Positions 45,330-55,104 of a stretch of 64,000 bases of DNA are shown here, one piece after another. Source of the stretch: Pyrus communis (lineage: Eukaryota > Streptophyta > Magnoliopsida > Rosales > Rosaceae). Numbering within the stretch: position 1 is the stretch's first letter; every line of letters starts with the position of its first letter. The notes under the pieces were generated by a model. The model saw only the letters and a program-made list of their open reading frames with translations. It did no database searches and was not told where the DNA came from. Location: assembly GCF_963583255.1 (NCBI RefSeq), contig NC_084815.1, forward strand, positions 17,748,807-17,812,806. Direction: 5' to 3'. Made by a program: the position numbers and the translations under genes.

Positions 45330-46236
45330 CCCCAAGTGTGTTTTCAAATATGCTTTGAGGAATTGCTTTTTAATTTATTTTTTTTCCTTGGAGATTAAAA
45401 GTATTTCTAATATTAGAGATAAAAGAAAACAATTGGATGTTTGTGATGGTTAGCCTCCACACCACTCTACGTAACAAAATTCGAATTAGATTTATGGATA
45501 ATACTTGCGTGTACTTACCTTTTAATTTTGTCCAATTATATTTTAATACATGCTTTATTATTTTAGAAAATAATAGAAATTTCATTAATTTTTTTTTTTA
45601 AATTTTTAAAAAACAAGAAACACATGACATTTTTTTTTTTATTAGATCAAATCAAAAGGTCAATATATAGAGAACTCGCCATTACATTCATACTTCTCTC
45701 GCTCCCTTTCGTATTCCTTAATGCATTTTAAATAAACAAACATACCAATATGTTTATTAATGCAATGGAAAACCAAAAATGGAAAATGTCAAATTGCAAA
45801 TTAAGGTCAGAATTTGGCAAGAAGAGTCTGGTTCTCTTTAAAATGACGTATTATGTTCCCAAATCGAACATCCAGCCCCCCAATCTTAAGAATTTTTAAA
45901 ACCTATTTTTCTTAGGTTGACGCTTGTCGAACTGCTTCATAATCTGAGACGTTCTAAATGTTGTGCATCATTTACCCTAAGTTCAAATAGAAGCATTTTC
46001 TAAAAACCACAAATGGGATCATAACATTTACTTGTGTTCTTGTGGGGGAGAATAAATTGTAACGGTTGGAATTTGGAAACTATATTGATATAAAGCTCAA
46101 TTCTTTCAAAGGAGCTTAATAATGTCAAAATGCAAGAATATAACATCAACGACCAATTAACTTTCTTCCTATTTCAACAGAATATTAATCTTACAACACA
46201 TAAGGAGGCCAAAGCAAAAAAAAAAAAAAAAAAAAA
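45330..46236. other. Intergenic, 3' flank of the BTB gene
   Basis: AT-rich DNA with T-tracts at 45588-45599 and 45630-45641. An A-run of about 20 bases (46216-46236) abuts the stop codon of the BTB gene, so its 3' UTR starts with a U-tract. No other gene is seen. Confidence 0.5.
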
Positions 46237-47532
46237 TCAGAGGCTCACAGTTGCATTGCCTGCCCCATCCAATCCCTCCACTAATCTTCTCTTTGCAGAC
46301 TTCGTTCTAAAACACCAAACCTCAAACGCCTCGCTCAAGTCTGGATACCTGACCTGCTCGGCTCCCATCCAGTCCGCCAGAATGTCCGCTTGATCATTCG
46401 AAGGCAATGCCAGCACTAATGTCACCATGGCCCCTTCAATGCTCTGGCACAAGTCTTCGCTCATCTTGTATGGAAAACCCGTTCCCTCGCTACCCTTTGA
46501 ATCCAAGAGGGGCTTCATCTTCCTTATATAAGGCAGCCATGTCTTTAGTAACGAGACGCGGATTGGAGTTGGAAGAATCACATTGCCATAGCCAACTGCT
46601 TCCAAGACTTTAGCAGTTACTTCTATTAGCTTAATTTTCAAACCCCACATAAAAGAATCAAGTTTTTTATCCTCGACTACTCCTAAAACGTTGCTCGAGC
46701 TTTCAGCCCAGTTGGATACGAAATCCTTCATCAAATCCATCTTCCCGAGTATGTTACACATCCACTCGAGATCAGATAAACTATGCAATATTTTCTCCTC
46801 TGCCCTGTCAGATACAAGGTCGGGCTCCAAAAGTAGGGCAGACAACTCCTTTTCAAACGTCGAATAAATCTGCAATAGACCCATTCTCAACACTGATTTT
46901 ACTTCATCATCAGCTGTGACCAACGGTGCATCCTCATCTTCTCCTAGCATGAATTCAACTTGTTCTTGCGCAGAAGTTTTAAGCTCATTACCGAATGGAG
47001 GACATGGTCCAGAAATGGATGTGGCAACGCGAACTGCTGATACAAAAACGTTTTTGGTGGCAGCTAAATCAACAGGTTGGATCCTGGCTAATATCGGCAT
47101 TGCTATTGGACCCAATTTTGAAACTGCTTGTAGAATAAGTTCCTCTTCTTTGTCCTCCCAAGGAACAGCCTCCAAGTACTCTATGCAGCAGCGCGCAATC
47201 TCTTCACACTGGAAGGCAACTGCTACCTGAAGAATACCAAGTGCAGATTTAACAGAGTCGAACGAGTCCAAAATTGAGTCTGCTGGAAGATAAAGCAGCT
47301 TCAACAGGTTGACATGGTGATCATAGTTAACCTCTGAGCAATGTATATTAATGCAATCACTAGAGCTCGGGTGAGATAGCCGGTTGGCAAAGTACTTGCT
47401 CCTATTTATCAGAACCAAGGAGTGGGAATAGAACCGTTTCGGTGTACCTTCTCTATTCTTCAAGCATATAACAACATCACTGTTTTTCCGATCACCAAAT
47501 CTGCAGGGCTTGGTCTGTAAAGCTTTGTCCAT
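46237..47532 (-). CDS. BTB/POZ domain protein, At3g05675 type
   Basis: A single coding exon of 431 residues starts at the ATG at 47532 (MDKALQTKPCRFGDRKNSDV). The frame is open four codons further, but only from a TTG, so the first ATG is used. The BTB domain covers about residues 17-125: SDVVICLKN, FYSHSLVLINRSKYFANRL, LLKLLYLPADSI, then a helical stretch through IARCCIEYLEAVPW. The rest is the family-specific helical C-terminal region with EEELILQAVSKLGP, LEWMCNILGKMDLMKDFVSN and FEVWCFRTKSAKRRLVEG. Length matches the Arabidopsis relative (about 440). BTB proteins of this kind are expected to act as CUL3 ubiquitin-ligase adaptors; substrates are unknown. No breaks are seen. The transcript probably has an upstream non-coding exon. 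Confidence 0.93.
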   Translation of the reverse strand: MDKALQTKPCRFGDRKNSDVVICLKNREGTPKRFYSHSLVLINRSKYFANRLSHPSSSDCINIHCSEVNYDHHVNLLKLLYLPADSILDSFDSVKSALGILQVAVAFQCEEIARCCIEYLEAVPWEDKEEELILQAVSKLGPIAMPILARIQPVDLAATKNVFVSAVRVATSISGPCPPFGNELKTSAQEQVEFMLGEDEDAPLVTADDEVKSVLRMGLLQIYSTFEKELSALLLEPDLVSDRAEEKILHSLSDLEWMCNILGKMDLMKDFVSNWAESSSNVLGVVEDKKLDSFMWGLKIKLIEVTAKVLEAVGYGNVILPTPIRVSLLKTWLPYIRKMKPLLDSKGSEGTGFPYKMSEDLCQSIEGAMVTLVLALPSNDQADILADWMGAEQVRYPDLSEAFEVWCFRTKSAKRRLVEGLDGAGNATVSL

Positions 47533-48420
47533 GTGAGCGAACAATGCTCATGCTTTAAGCAATCGAACGAGCAAATTTTCGGAGTCGTTTTTAACTGAAG
47601 ATTGAGATTTTCTTAGATATTCAGTTCACATAATCTAAACAAAATCAACATAATGTACATAAACTTGCATAATGTATACAATTATATGCAATGATCTATG
47701 TCACCAATTGACCACAATCTACTTAATTTTTCAGCATCCAACATATTTTACAAATAATCCCTAATTAGATACTTTACAGATAATAATTACTGGAAATTAA
47801 ATCAAACCCAACGATACGAAACAAGATTATTGCAGCTAACCTCAATTAACCAAACAACTCAGGATTTACTTAACATTAACCATTCAATATATCAAATTAA
47901 CAAACCCCTGATTGTGGTAATGATAACAGAGAACTAAACACAGATTAAGAACTAAACACAACTATATTTCCAATAAAAAGAATTAAGAACTAAACCCAAT
48001 ATATTTCCACTAAAAAAGAATAATTATTGAATTCTCACAGCCCACAGGTATACATATATTACTAAATAATAAAAACCCATTAAGTTTATCCAATTCCCTT
48101 TCAATTATTTGGAGCAAAATATTCAAAGTTCCAATCTTCTTTTTTTTTTTTTATTGCGCTCAAATAAAAATTTCATTTTTGCTTTTCAAATTCGTACTTC
48201 TGAAAGAATAAATAAATAAAACTCACCTTTAATTTTATCAACCGCAGAAATGGATCTGCAGTGGTTCAGTGAAAAATAGAACCTTAATTGCGAAGGGTTA
48301 AAAACGCGCAGATGAAGCCCTCCATTGGAGGCTCTGATTTTTTTGAGTTGAGCTTTTTCAGTTGTGAGAGCTTTGAGGAAGAAGAAAGCTTTGGAGTGAA
48401 AGGCCAAATGTAATGACCAA
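47533..48420 (-). promoter_or_regulatory. 5' UTR, probable intron and promoter-proximal region of the BTB gene
   Basis: On the minus strand a good donor AAAG|GTGAGT occurs with the last exon base at 48227. A plausible acceptor, AATCTTCAG, gives a second exon starting at 47594, 62 bases before the ATG. This suggests a 5' UTR intron of about 630 bp. The upstream exon (48228-48407) contains a 73-codon frame starting MAFHSKAFFFLKALTT that would read into the intron, so it may act as an upstream ORF. Splice-site use is inferred. Confidence 0.4.
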
Positions 48421-49865
48421 ATAGCCCTTGTGTATGATACGTAACTTGGGATGATGTGCTGCTACAACAATATGGTAGAGGAGCAAATTAACATGAATAT
48501 GAAGGGTAATTTTGTGCAAATAAACATCGGAAATCAGTTCATTACCCTAAATTGGGGACAAATGATTGGTGGAGACAAGGGGTTATTTGTATTGGATTGG
48601 ATTTGGATCTTAGCATCAACTTGGCATATTGGCATGCCCACTTGCCCTTTTCCATCTTTATAATTTATTTGTAAAAAGATTGAATGATTTGTATCTATCT
48701 ATTATATTGACCTCGAAATTTAAATTCATTTAACGATAATAAATAGAGTTGTAAGTTATCCTTTATAGTCATATGTTAATATAGTTCACATATAGGAAAC
48801 ATAATTCATTAAAATCACCAAAAAAAACTTCATGCACAAATATCAAACTTTTTTTTTGCAAGAAATGTTATTTATTTGTACGTGGATAAACTGATACATA
48901 CAATGTGTAATTGTCGTAGGAATTTTTTATTTTTTATTTTAGAAAATGATAATTTATGTAATATATAGTAATTCTAGATAGATTACATTTTATGGAACTT
49001 TAACAAAAAGCTCCCGGTATTGTTAATATAATCTTCCTAGTATTTTCTATACAAAAAAAAAAGGAAGAAAATAGATCATCCAATTGGTTTTTGCTACCAA
49101 TTCTTGTTGTTTGGAGGACTGAGGCCCAAAAGCCCAAAAAGCCACAGACCTAATACACCATTATTTGCAACTTGGTACAAAAAAATGATAAAGATTGGTG
49201 ATTCGATAGGAAGGGCCTAAGAAAGTAAGGATACTCTTTGGACACCCAAAAGTTTACTATGGTCACAACTAAAAGAAATGTATTTGAAGTTGGGTGTCCA
49301 GAGCCAGTTCTTGAATGCCCATAACTCACACTTCGGATTTGCAGAAGCTTGTTCAGCAAGGAATGAGCGCGTGGCAGGCTTAGTCAATAGTCACATCTGC
49401 CAGAGGGAAGAATATTTACATTTGAAAGTCGAAGCTGATAGCTTCACTGTTGACTAGCTATTCTCTGCTGGAATTTCTCATCCACAATGTCGAAAGAGGT
49501 GCAAAGTTCGACTTCCATGTCTTAAAAATATTCACACACAAAAAAAAAAAAAAAAAAAACGTGTTCATGGTAATTTGTGTGATCGATTATTCTTGATCTT
49601 CTTAACAAACAAAACATGTTTTTCCTATTAACAACAGAAATGATGGAAAGCCTCGGACACGAATGAAGCGCATGCCAAATTATTAAATAACACTTGAAGA
49701 AAAAGTTTTATTTTGTGATGATGATCATCCCTGCGTACTCACAAGAGACTTCATTTTTACTAAGAGAAACTTGCACCTAGCCGCCTACCCATGGCTTTAG
49801 CTCCATGGATCGGCAGCAAGCCTCACCTTCCTTTTCCTTTCTCTCTTCTTTTTCTCCTTGTGGTT
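48421..49865. other. Intergenic, with a half-copy of the fold-back MITE
   Basis: No gene is recognised. The string GGAACTTTAACAAAAAGCTC plus CCGGTATTGTT at 48995-49025 matches one arm of the MITE at 44603-44811 in inverted orientation. An A-tract lies at 49540-49559. Confidence 0.45.
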
Positions 49866-49870
49866 CTTTT

Positions 49871-50051
49871 TCTTGCGAGTTGTATATTATTTGAAGTGTA
49901 AAGAGTAGTATGTTGTTCCACATTGACAAAGCGCATATATAATACCAATTGTAACTCTTATATATACTCCACTTTGGAGACTAATGAATATACAAGAAAT
50001 TCCCAAATATTGTCATATATATTTTTGGTATTTACCATGTTTAATTTAACT
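49871..50051 (+). repeat. 5' LTR of the copia element
   Basis: Starts TCTTGCGAGTTG and ends ATGTTTAATTTAACT. It contains a TATATATACTCC TATA-like box. The ends are not the canonical TG...CA. Confidence 0.8.
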
Positions 50052-50091
50052 TGGCATCAGAGTAGTTCGCTTTTGGTGACCTGTGTGCTTT

Positions 50092-50240
50092 AATTTTGTA
50101 CCCACTTTTGTCGTGATTTCCTTCATTCAAATATATATATATATATATATATTGAACAGTGACACGCTACAGTGCCATGAATAGTAATCTACTTCAGTGC
50201 CCCGTGAACAGTGATCTGCTACAGTGTTCTAGTAAATTGT
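50092..50240 (+). repeat. Copia leader with (AT)n and three 27-bp units
   Basis: A short AT run (50132-50152) is followed by three diverged units of GTGAACAGTGATCTGCTACA plus GTGCC at about 50155-50232. This is the untranslated leader, in the place where gag should begin. Confidence 0.7.
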
Positions 50241-50291
50241 TTTAATTCCTCTATGTATCTTTTGTGCCCTTATTGTTCGTGGTTTAGCTAA

Positions 50292-53200
50292 ATGGCCCAA
50301 TATAATCATAGTGTTGTTACACATCTTGGTGGAACAAATATATGGATAATTGATATTGGGGCCACTGATCATGTGACCGGTGATCCTACAGTGTTTGATG
50401 AGTTATGTGACTATATTCGTGATCCGTATATTACTAGTGCAAATGGAGCACCTTCCCCTGTGAAGGGTGAAGGCATTATCTTTCTTACTATGACCTTATC
50501 ACTGGTCCATGCTTTATTTGTTCCTGATGCTAAGTGCAATCGTTTGTCAATAGGAAAACTACTTGATACCTTATATTGTTCCACTCACTTCTACCCCATG
50601 TATTGTTATTTTCAAGACATTCAAACTCAGAAGATAATTGGTCGTGGTAAAAGAATTGGGGGTTTGTACATCTTGATTATGGAGGATACTGTTGTTTTAG
50701 GTTCAAATAATTATCAAGTTCTAAGTGCTAAAGTGGATCGTAGACATCAAATTTGGTTATGGCATCGACATTTAGGACGTCCATCATTCAGTTATATGAA
50801 GCATTTATTTCCTTCTTTGTTTCACACTTGTAGTGATTCAGAGTTCAAGTGTGAAACATGCGTCAATCACTACAAGTGTGAAACATGCGTCATGGCGAAA
50901 AGTCATCATGCTTCCTTTCCCATAATTGATTCTAAAGCTACTTTGCCATTTGATTTGATACATTTTGATGTGTGGGGTCTGGCGAAGGTTTCTTCTAATG
51001 GATTTCATTGGTTTGTTACTTTTATTGATGGTTGTACTTGATTAACTTAGGTGTTCTTGATGAAGAATAAGAGTGATGTCTCTTTGCTTCTTCAAGAATT
51101 TTGTGTAATGATGTCTACTCAGTTTCAGACCAAAGTTAAGATTTTCAGTTCTGATAACGGAGGGGAATATGTATATCACACTTTGGCATACTTTTTTCAT
51201 GATTAGAGTATTTTTCACCAGACGACTACTCCATTTACACCCCAGCAAAATGGTGTGTCCGAACGGAAGAATCGTTAAATAATGGAGGTTGTTCGCTCAT
51301 TGATGTTGGATAAATGTGTTCTTAATCATGGGGACATGCAGTTTTGGCTGCTGTGTATTTGATAAATTGTGTTCCAAGTAAGGTCTTTGATTTTCAGACA
51401 CGCTTGATGTGTTACAAAAACATGTTTGTCCTGTTTCTGTATCCAAACTTCCTCCGAAAGTGTTTGGGTGTATAACGTATACACATGTCTACTCTCATCA
51501 GCGAAGTAAACTTGATGCATGTACTCTCCGATGTGTATTTATTGGGTATGCTAACAATCAGAAAGGCTATAAGTGTTATCATCCTCCGACTCAGAAAACT
51601 TATATTACTATGGATCTCACCTTCCATGAGAAAGTTTTGTATTTTGTGAAGCCCTCTTCCGACTCCTCACCTCAGAGGGAAACTGGGGTGAAGTCTAAAT
51701 TCAAAGATATGGCATGGATGATGTGTTACATGCAGAGTTAGGGGACAAAGCCTGTTGTGCTACGTGATACTGATGAGTCAGCTATAGACAGTGACCGGTC
51801 AACTGTCATTCCCGAGACTATTTCTACTGAAGACCGGTCAGATGTGCCCAACGAGTTGCCTGTTGTTGGTATGTCTAACGAGTTGCCTGACGATGGTTCA
51901 TCCAATGATGATTCTTCTAACGGTTTAGTACAAGATGGTGACATACATAAGATAAATTCTTATGATTCTTCTACTTATCAGTTGCCTCCATGAGCTAATC
52001 GTGGAAAACCTAAAGTACAATATGAGCCTGATATGCATGCCAAAGCCAAGTATCCTATCAACAATTATATGTCTACTCATTGTTTGTCCAAACCATAAGC
52101 ATCTTACATATGTCAGCTATCTAGTGTTTCAGTTATAACAAAATTGCAGGATGCTTTGTCTAACCCTAAATAGGTTAATGCCATGAATGTTGAGATGGAT
52201 ACTTTGGAAAAGAATTCCACTTGGGATTTGGTTCCTTTGCTAAAGGGGAAGAAAGTTGTTGGATGTAGATGGGTGTTCACTATTAAGCATAAAACAGATG
52301 GTTCTATTGACCAGTACAAAGCCAGATTAGTTGCTAAGGGTTATACTCAAACCTATGGGGTGGACTATTAGGAGACTTTTGCTCCTGTTGCCAAACTTAA
52401 TATTGTGCGTGTTATTCTGTCCTTAGTAACAAATCATGATTGGCCCCTATTGTAGTTTGATGTTAAGAGTGTTTTCCTTCATGGTGATCTCAAAGAGGAA
52501 GTTTATATAGATCTTCCACCTGATATCGGAATATCTCCTGAAAAAGGTGTTGTGTGCAGATTGCAAAAGACTTTGTATGGTTTGATACAATCTCCTAGAG
52601 CGTGGTTTAAGAGGTTTACAAGTTCAATGAAGAAGTTTGGGTATTTCCAGAGTCATTCAAATCATACTTTGTTTCTAAAGTGACAAAATGGTAAGCTAAC
52701 TGCATTGATTATTTATGTTGATGACATGATAGTGACTGATGATGATTAGAAGAAGATACAACGCCTTCAAAAGTATCTAGCTACTGAATTTGAGATGAAA
52801 GAATTGGGTGAATTGAAGTATTTTCTAGGAATTGAGGTTGCACGATCCAAACATGGTATTTTTCTGTCTCAACGGAAGTATGTTCTTGATTTGTTAACTG
52901 AAACAAGTATGTTAGATTGCAAATTTGTTGATACTCCGATTAAGTAGAATCATCGTCTGGGCTTATTTCCGGATCAAGTTCCTACTCATAAGGAATGGCA
53001 TCAGAGGCTTGTAGGGAGATTAATTTATTTGTCTCATACTTGCCTTGACATTGCTTATGCAGTTAATGTGGTAAGTTAGTTTATGCACTCGCCCAATGAA
53101 GCTCATATGGATGCAGTAATCCGTATTTTAAGGTACTTAAAGATGGCTCCTCGTAGAGGGTTGGTTTTCTCCAAAAATGGTCATTTGAATGTTAAAGGGT

Positions 53201-53628
53201 ATATAGATGCAGATTAGGCAGGTTCTGTCACTGACCAGCAATCTACATCTAGATACTTTACGTTTGTGGATGGTAATCTAGTTACTTGGAGAAGCAAGAA
53301 ACTAAACGTGGTGGCTAGGTCAAGTGCTGAAGCTGAGTTCAGTGGTATGTCTCATGGGGTATGTGAGTTGTTGTGGTTGAAAAAATTGTTGAGAGATCTT
53401 GGATTTAAACCCAAGGGTGCTATGAAACTCTATTGTGATAACAAGGCTGCTATTGAGATTGCTCATACTCCAGTGCAACGTGATCGAACAAAACATATGG
53501 AGATTGATCGACATTTCATCAAGGACAAATTGGATGCTAGAATTATTATGTTTTCATTTGTGGGATTTGAAGATCAACTCATTGATGTGCTTACTAAGAT
53601 TGTGTCTAATAGTGTGTTTTTCAACTAG
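50292..53628 (+). pseudogene. Copia pol polyprotein, interrupted
   Basis: Protease: the triad region reads IIDIGATDH (residues 19-27 of the first frame), with D-I-G where the family has D-T/S-G. The integrase zinc region is H-x3-H (WHRHLG) with C-x2-C, here duplicated (CETCVNHYKCETC). The integrase core starts FDLIHFDVWG. Reverse transcriptase includes [20 protein letters not shown] and YVDD at 52714-52725. RNase H ends with CDNKAAIEIAHTPVQRDRTK. In-frame stops are at 51039, 51048, 51204, 51276, 51739, 51991, 52096, 52171, 52369, 52453, 52681, 52747, 52945, 53077 and 53215. One frame change lies between about 51280 and 51405. The element cannot make an active pol. Confidence 0.88.
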
Positions 53629-53677
53629 CTTGACAAGTTGGGCGTGCGTGACATTTTTGCTCCAACTTGAGAGGAAG

Positions 53678-53858
53678 TATTGCGAGTTATATATTAGTGA
53701 AAGTGTAAACAGTAGTCTGTTGTCCAACATTGACAAAGTGCATAAGTAATACCAATTGTAACTCCTATATATACTCTATTTTGGAGATTAATGAATATAC
53801 AAGAAATTCCCAAATATTGTCAAATATATTTTTGGTATTTACCATGTTTAATTTAACT
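53678..53858 (+). repeat. 3' LTR of the copia element
   Basis: Starts TATTGCGAGTTA and ends ATGTTTAATTTAACT, immediately followed by the target duplication CTTTT. Differences from the 5' LTR are mostly single-base substitutions. Confidence 0.8.
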
Positions 53859-53863
53859 CTTTT

Positions 53864-54170
53864 GTCCTAACATTTTCTTCAATCCATATTTAGCTTAGCT
53901 GCATTGGCGGTGTTGTTGTGACAAAAAACAATGTATACTTTTGTAATCTCGCTATGGTCAAGTTAAGTATACTTTTAGTACATATTTGTCATGTTATGTT
54001 GATTCGTGATGAAACTTGCATGATTGCCCATAAAATTTTATGAAATCTGATGAATTTGGCAACATTGAATGTGCAAGATCTTCCCAAATTTAATGAAAGA
54101 CCTTTGTAAGTGAATTTCAATATATACTTTCCTATGTGGTGGATTCTTGCATTAATTCCCAGTGCAAGTA
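53864..54170. other. Intergenic
   Basis: AT-rich sequence without a recognised gene. It ends in the promoter-like region of the cysteine-rich peptide locus. Confidence 0.5.
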
Positions 54171-54176
54171 AACTTT

Positions 54177-54715
54177 GTATAAAACCCCAGCTAAGTCATC
54201 TCATTTATCTTCTTCTCATATTCCTCCACTTCTCTCTTCATTCCACTATGCATGCAAACCCCCATGCCCTCTCTTTCTCTCTTCATTCCACTGTGCATGC
54301 AAACCCCCATGCCCCCATCTCTCTCTCTCTTTCTGTATCTCTATCTTTATCTCTTTCTCATACGGTTCTTACATTTTTGCCCTTTGTATTATTATATTCT
54401 TTTTTTTTCTTCCTGATATTGCAGAAAGCGATCTTTGTAATTACAACGACGATTCAAACTTGGACGATGTGACCCCAAAGAAGTACAAACTTGACGAATG
54501 TGTTTTAAGTAGCAAGGAATGCAATAACGTGTGGGACTGCAGCCATGTGCGTGGAGACATGGGATATTGAACCCTAATGCCATCAAATGTGTTGTTCCTA
54601 ACCAAGCTGGTCGAACTGGAAAACGTTGTTGTTGTCTTCCTTCAACTGAACCCAGTTGGCTAACTACCTACCTACCTACCTTAATCACCTTTTTTACATC
54701 AAAACAATGACTTAA
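54177..54715 (+). pseudogene. Small cysteine-rich secreted-peptide-like gene, apparently frameshifted
   Basis: A TATA box (TATAAAAC, 54177-54184) is followed by a leader and an ATG at 54309 that opens a very hydrophobic run (MPPSLSLFLYLYLYLFLIRF), signal-peptide-like. A pyrimidine tract and ATTGCAG (54418-54424) look like a 3' splice site. The next block (54427-54567) carries four cysteines in the contexts DLCNY, DECVL, KECNN and WDCSH, then a TGA at 54568. In another frame immediately after, IKCVV and KRCCCLP supply four more, so eight cysteines are spread over two frames. That is the number and density of defensin-like or embryo-surrounding-factor-like peptides. The splice donor is uncertain (GTATCT near 54333 or GTTCTT near 54364). 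I cannot name the family with confidence. Confidence 0.4.
54232..54320 (+). repeat. Two-copy tandem duplication in the leader
   Basis: CTCTCTTCATTCCACT(A/G)TGC followed by ATGCAAACCCCCATGCCC occurs twice, at about 54234-54270 and 54278-54314, then a CT-repeat. Confidence 0.85.
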
Positions 54716-55078
54716 ATGTTGTTTTGTAATAAACGTAATAAGGTGAGGATTTTCCTTTCTCCTAGCAGGACCGGTCCGGAGAATTTGAGGGTACTAAGCA
54801 AGCCTTCGAAGTAGGGCCCTAGAATTCTCGGACCTCCGACTCTTTGTACATTAATATGTAAAAAAAAAAAAAAAAAAAGAAATCGCTAATACATGAAAAA
54901 ATGTATTTATACATCAAATACCATTAAAATTTATCAAAAGAAGAAAGATATACAAACGTTAGATAATACACGTCTTACATTTTCAGACGCAAATGTATTA
55001 GTTAAGTTTACATAATCTAAATGGTTTTTTTTTTTTTTTATTAGAGTAGGCTTTGTAATTATACTTGGAAAAACAATA
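54716..55078. other. Intergenic
   Basis: Only A- and T-tracts (54860-54878 and 55026-55039) and no recognised gene. A GC-richer patch with CCGGTCCGG lies at 54771-54779. Confidence 0.5.
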
Positions 55079-55104
55079 CTTGTTTGGTGAGTCTTCAGCT
55101 AGGC

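Larger units (their letters stand above)
49871..53858 (+). mobile_element. Ty1/copia retrotransposon, gag-less and decayed, 3,988 bp
   Basis: Both LTRs are present (49871-50051 and 53678-53858, 181 bp each), with a perfect 5-bp target duplication CTTTT (49866-49870 and 53859-53863). The primer-binding site TGGCATCAGAG starts at 50052, directly after the 5' LTR, and resembles the initiator-Met tRNA site TGGTATCAGAGC. The polypurine tract GAGAGGAAG ends at 53677. The LTRs differ at about 16 of 178 aligned bases by my count, so the insertion is old. Gag is absent: protease-like sequence begins within 250 bp of the PBS. The pol order is protease, integrase, reverse transcriptase, RNase H, as in copia. 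Confidence 0.88.
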
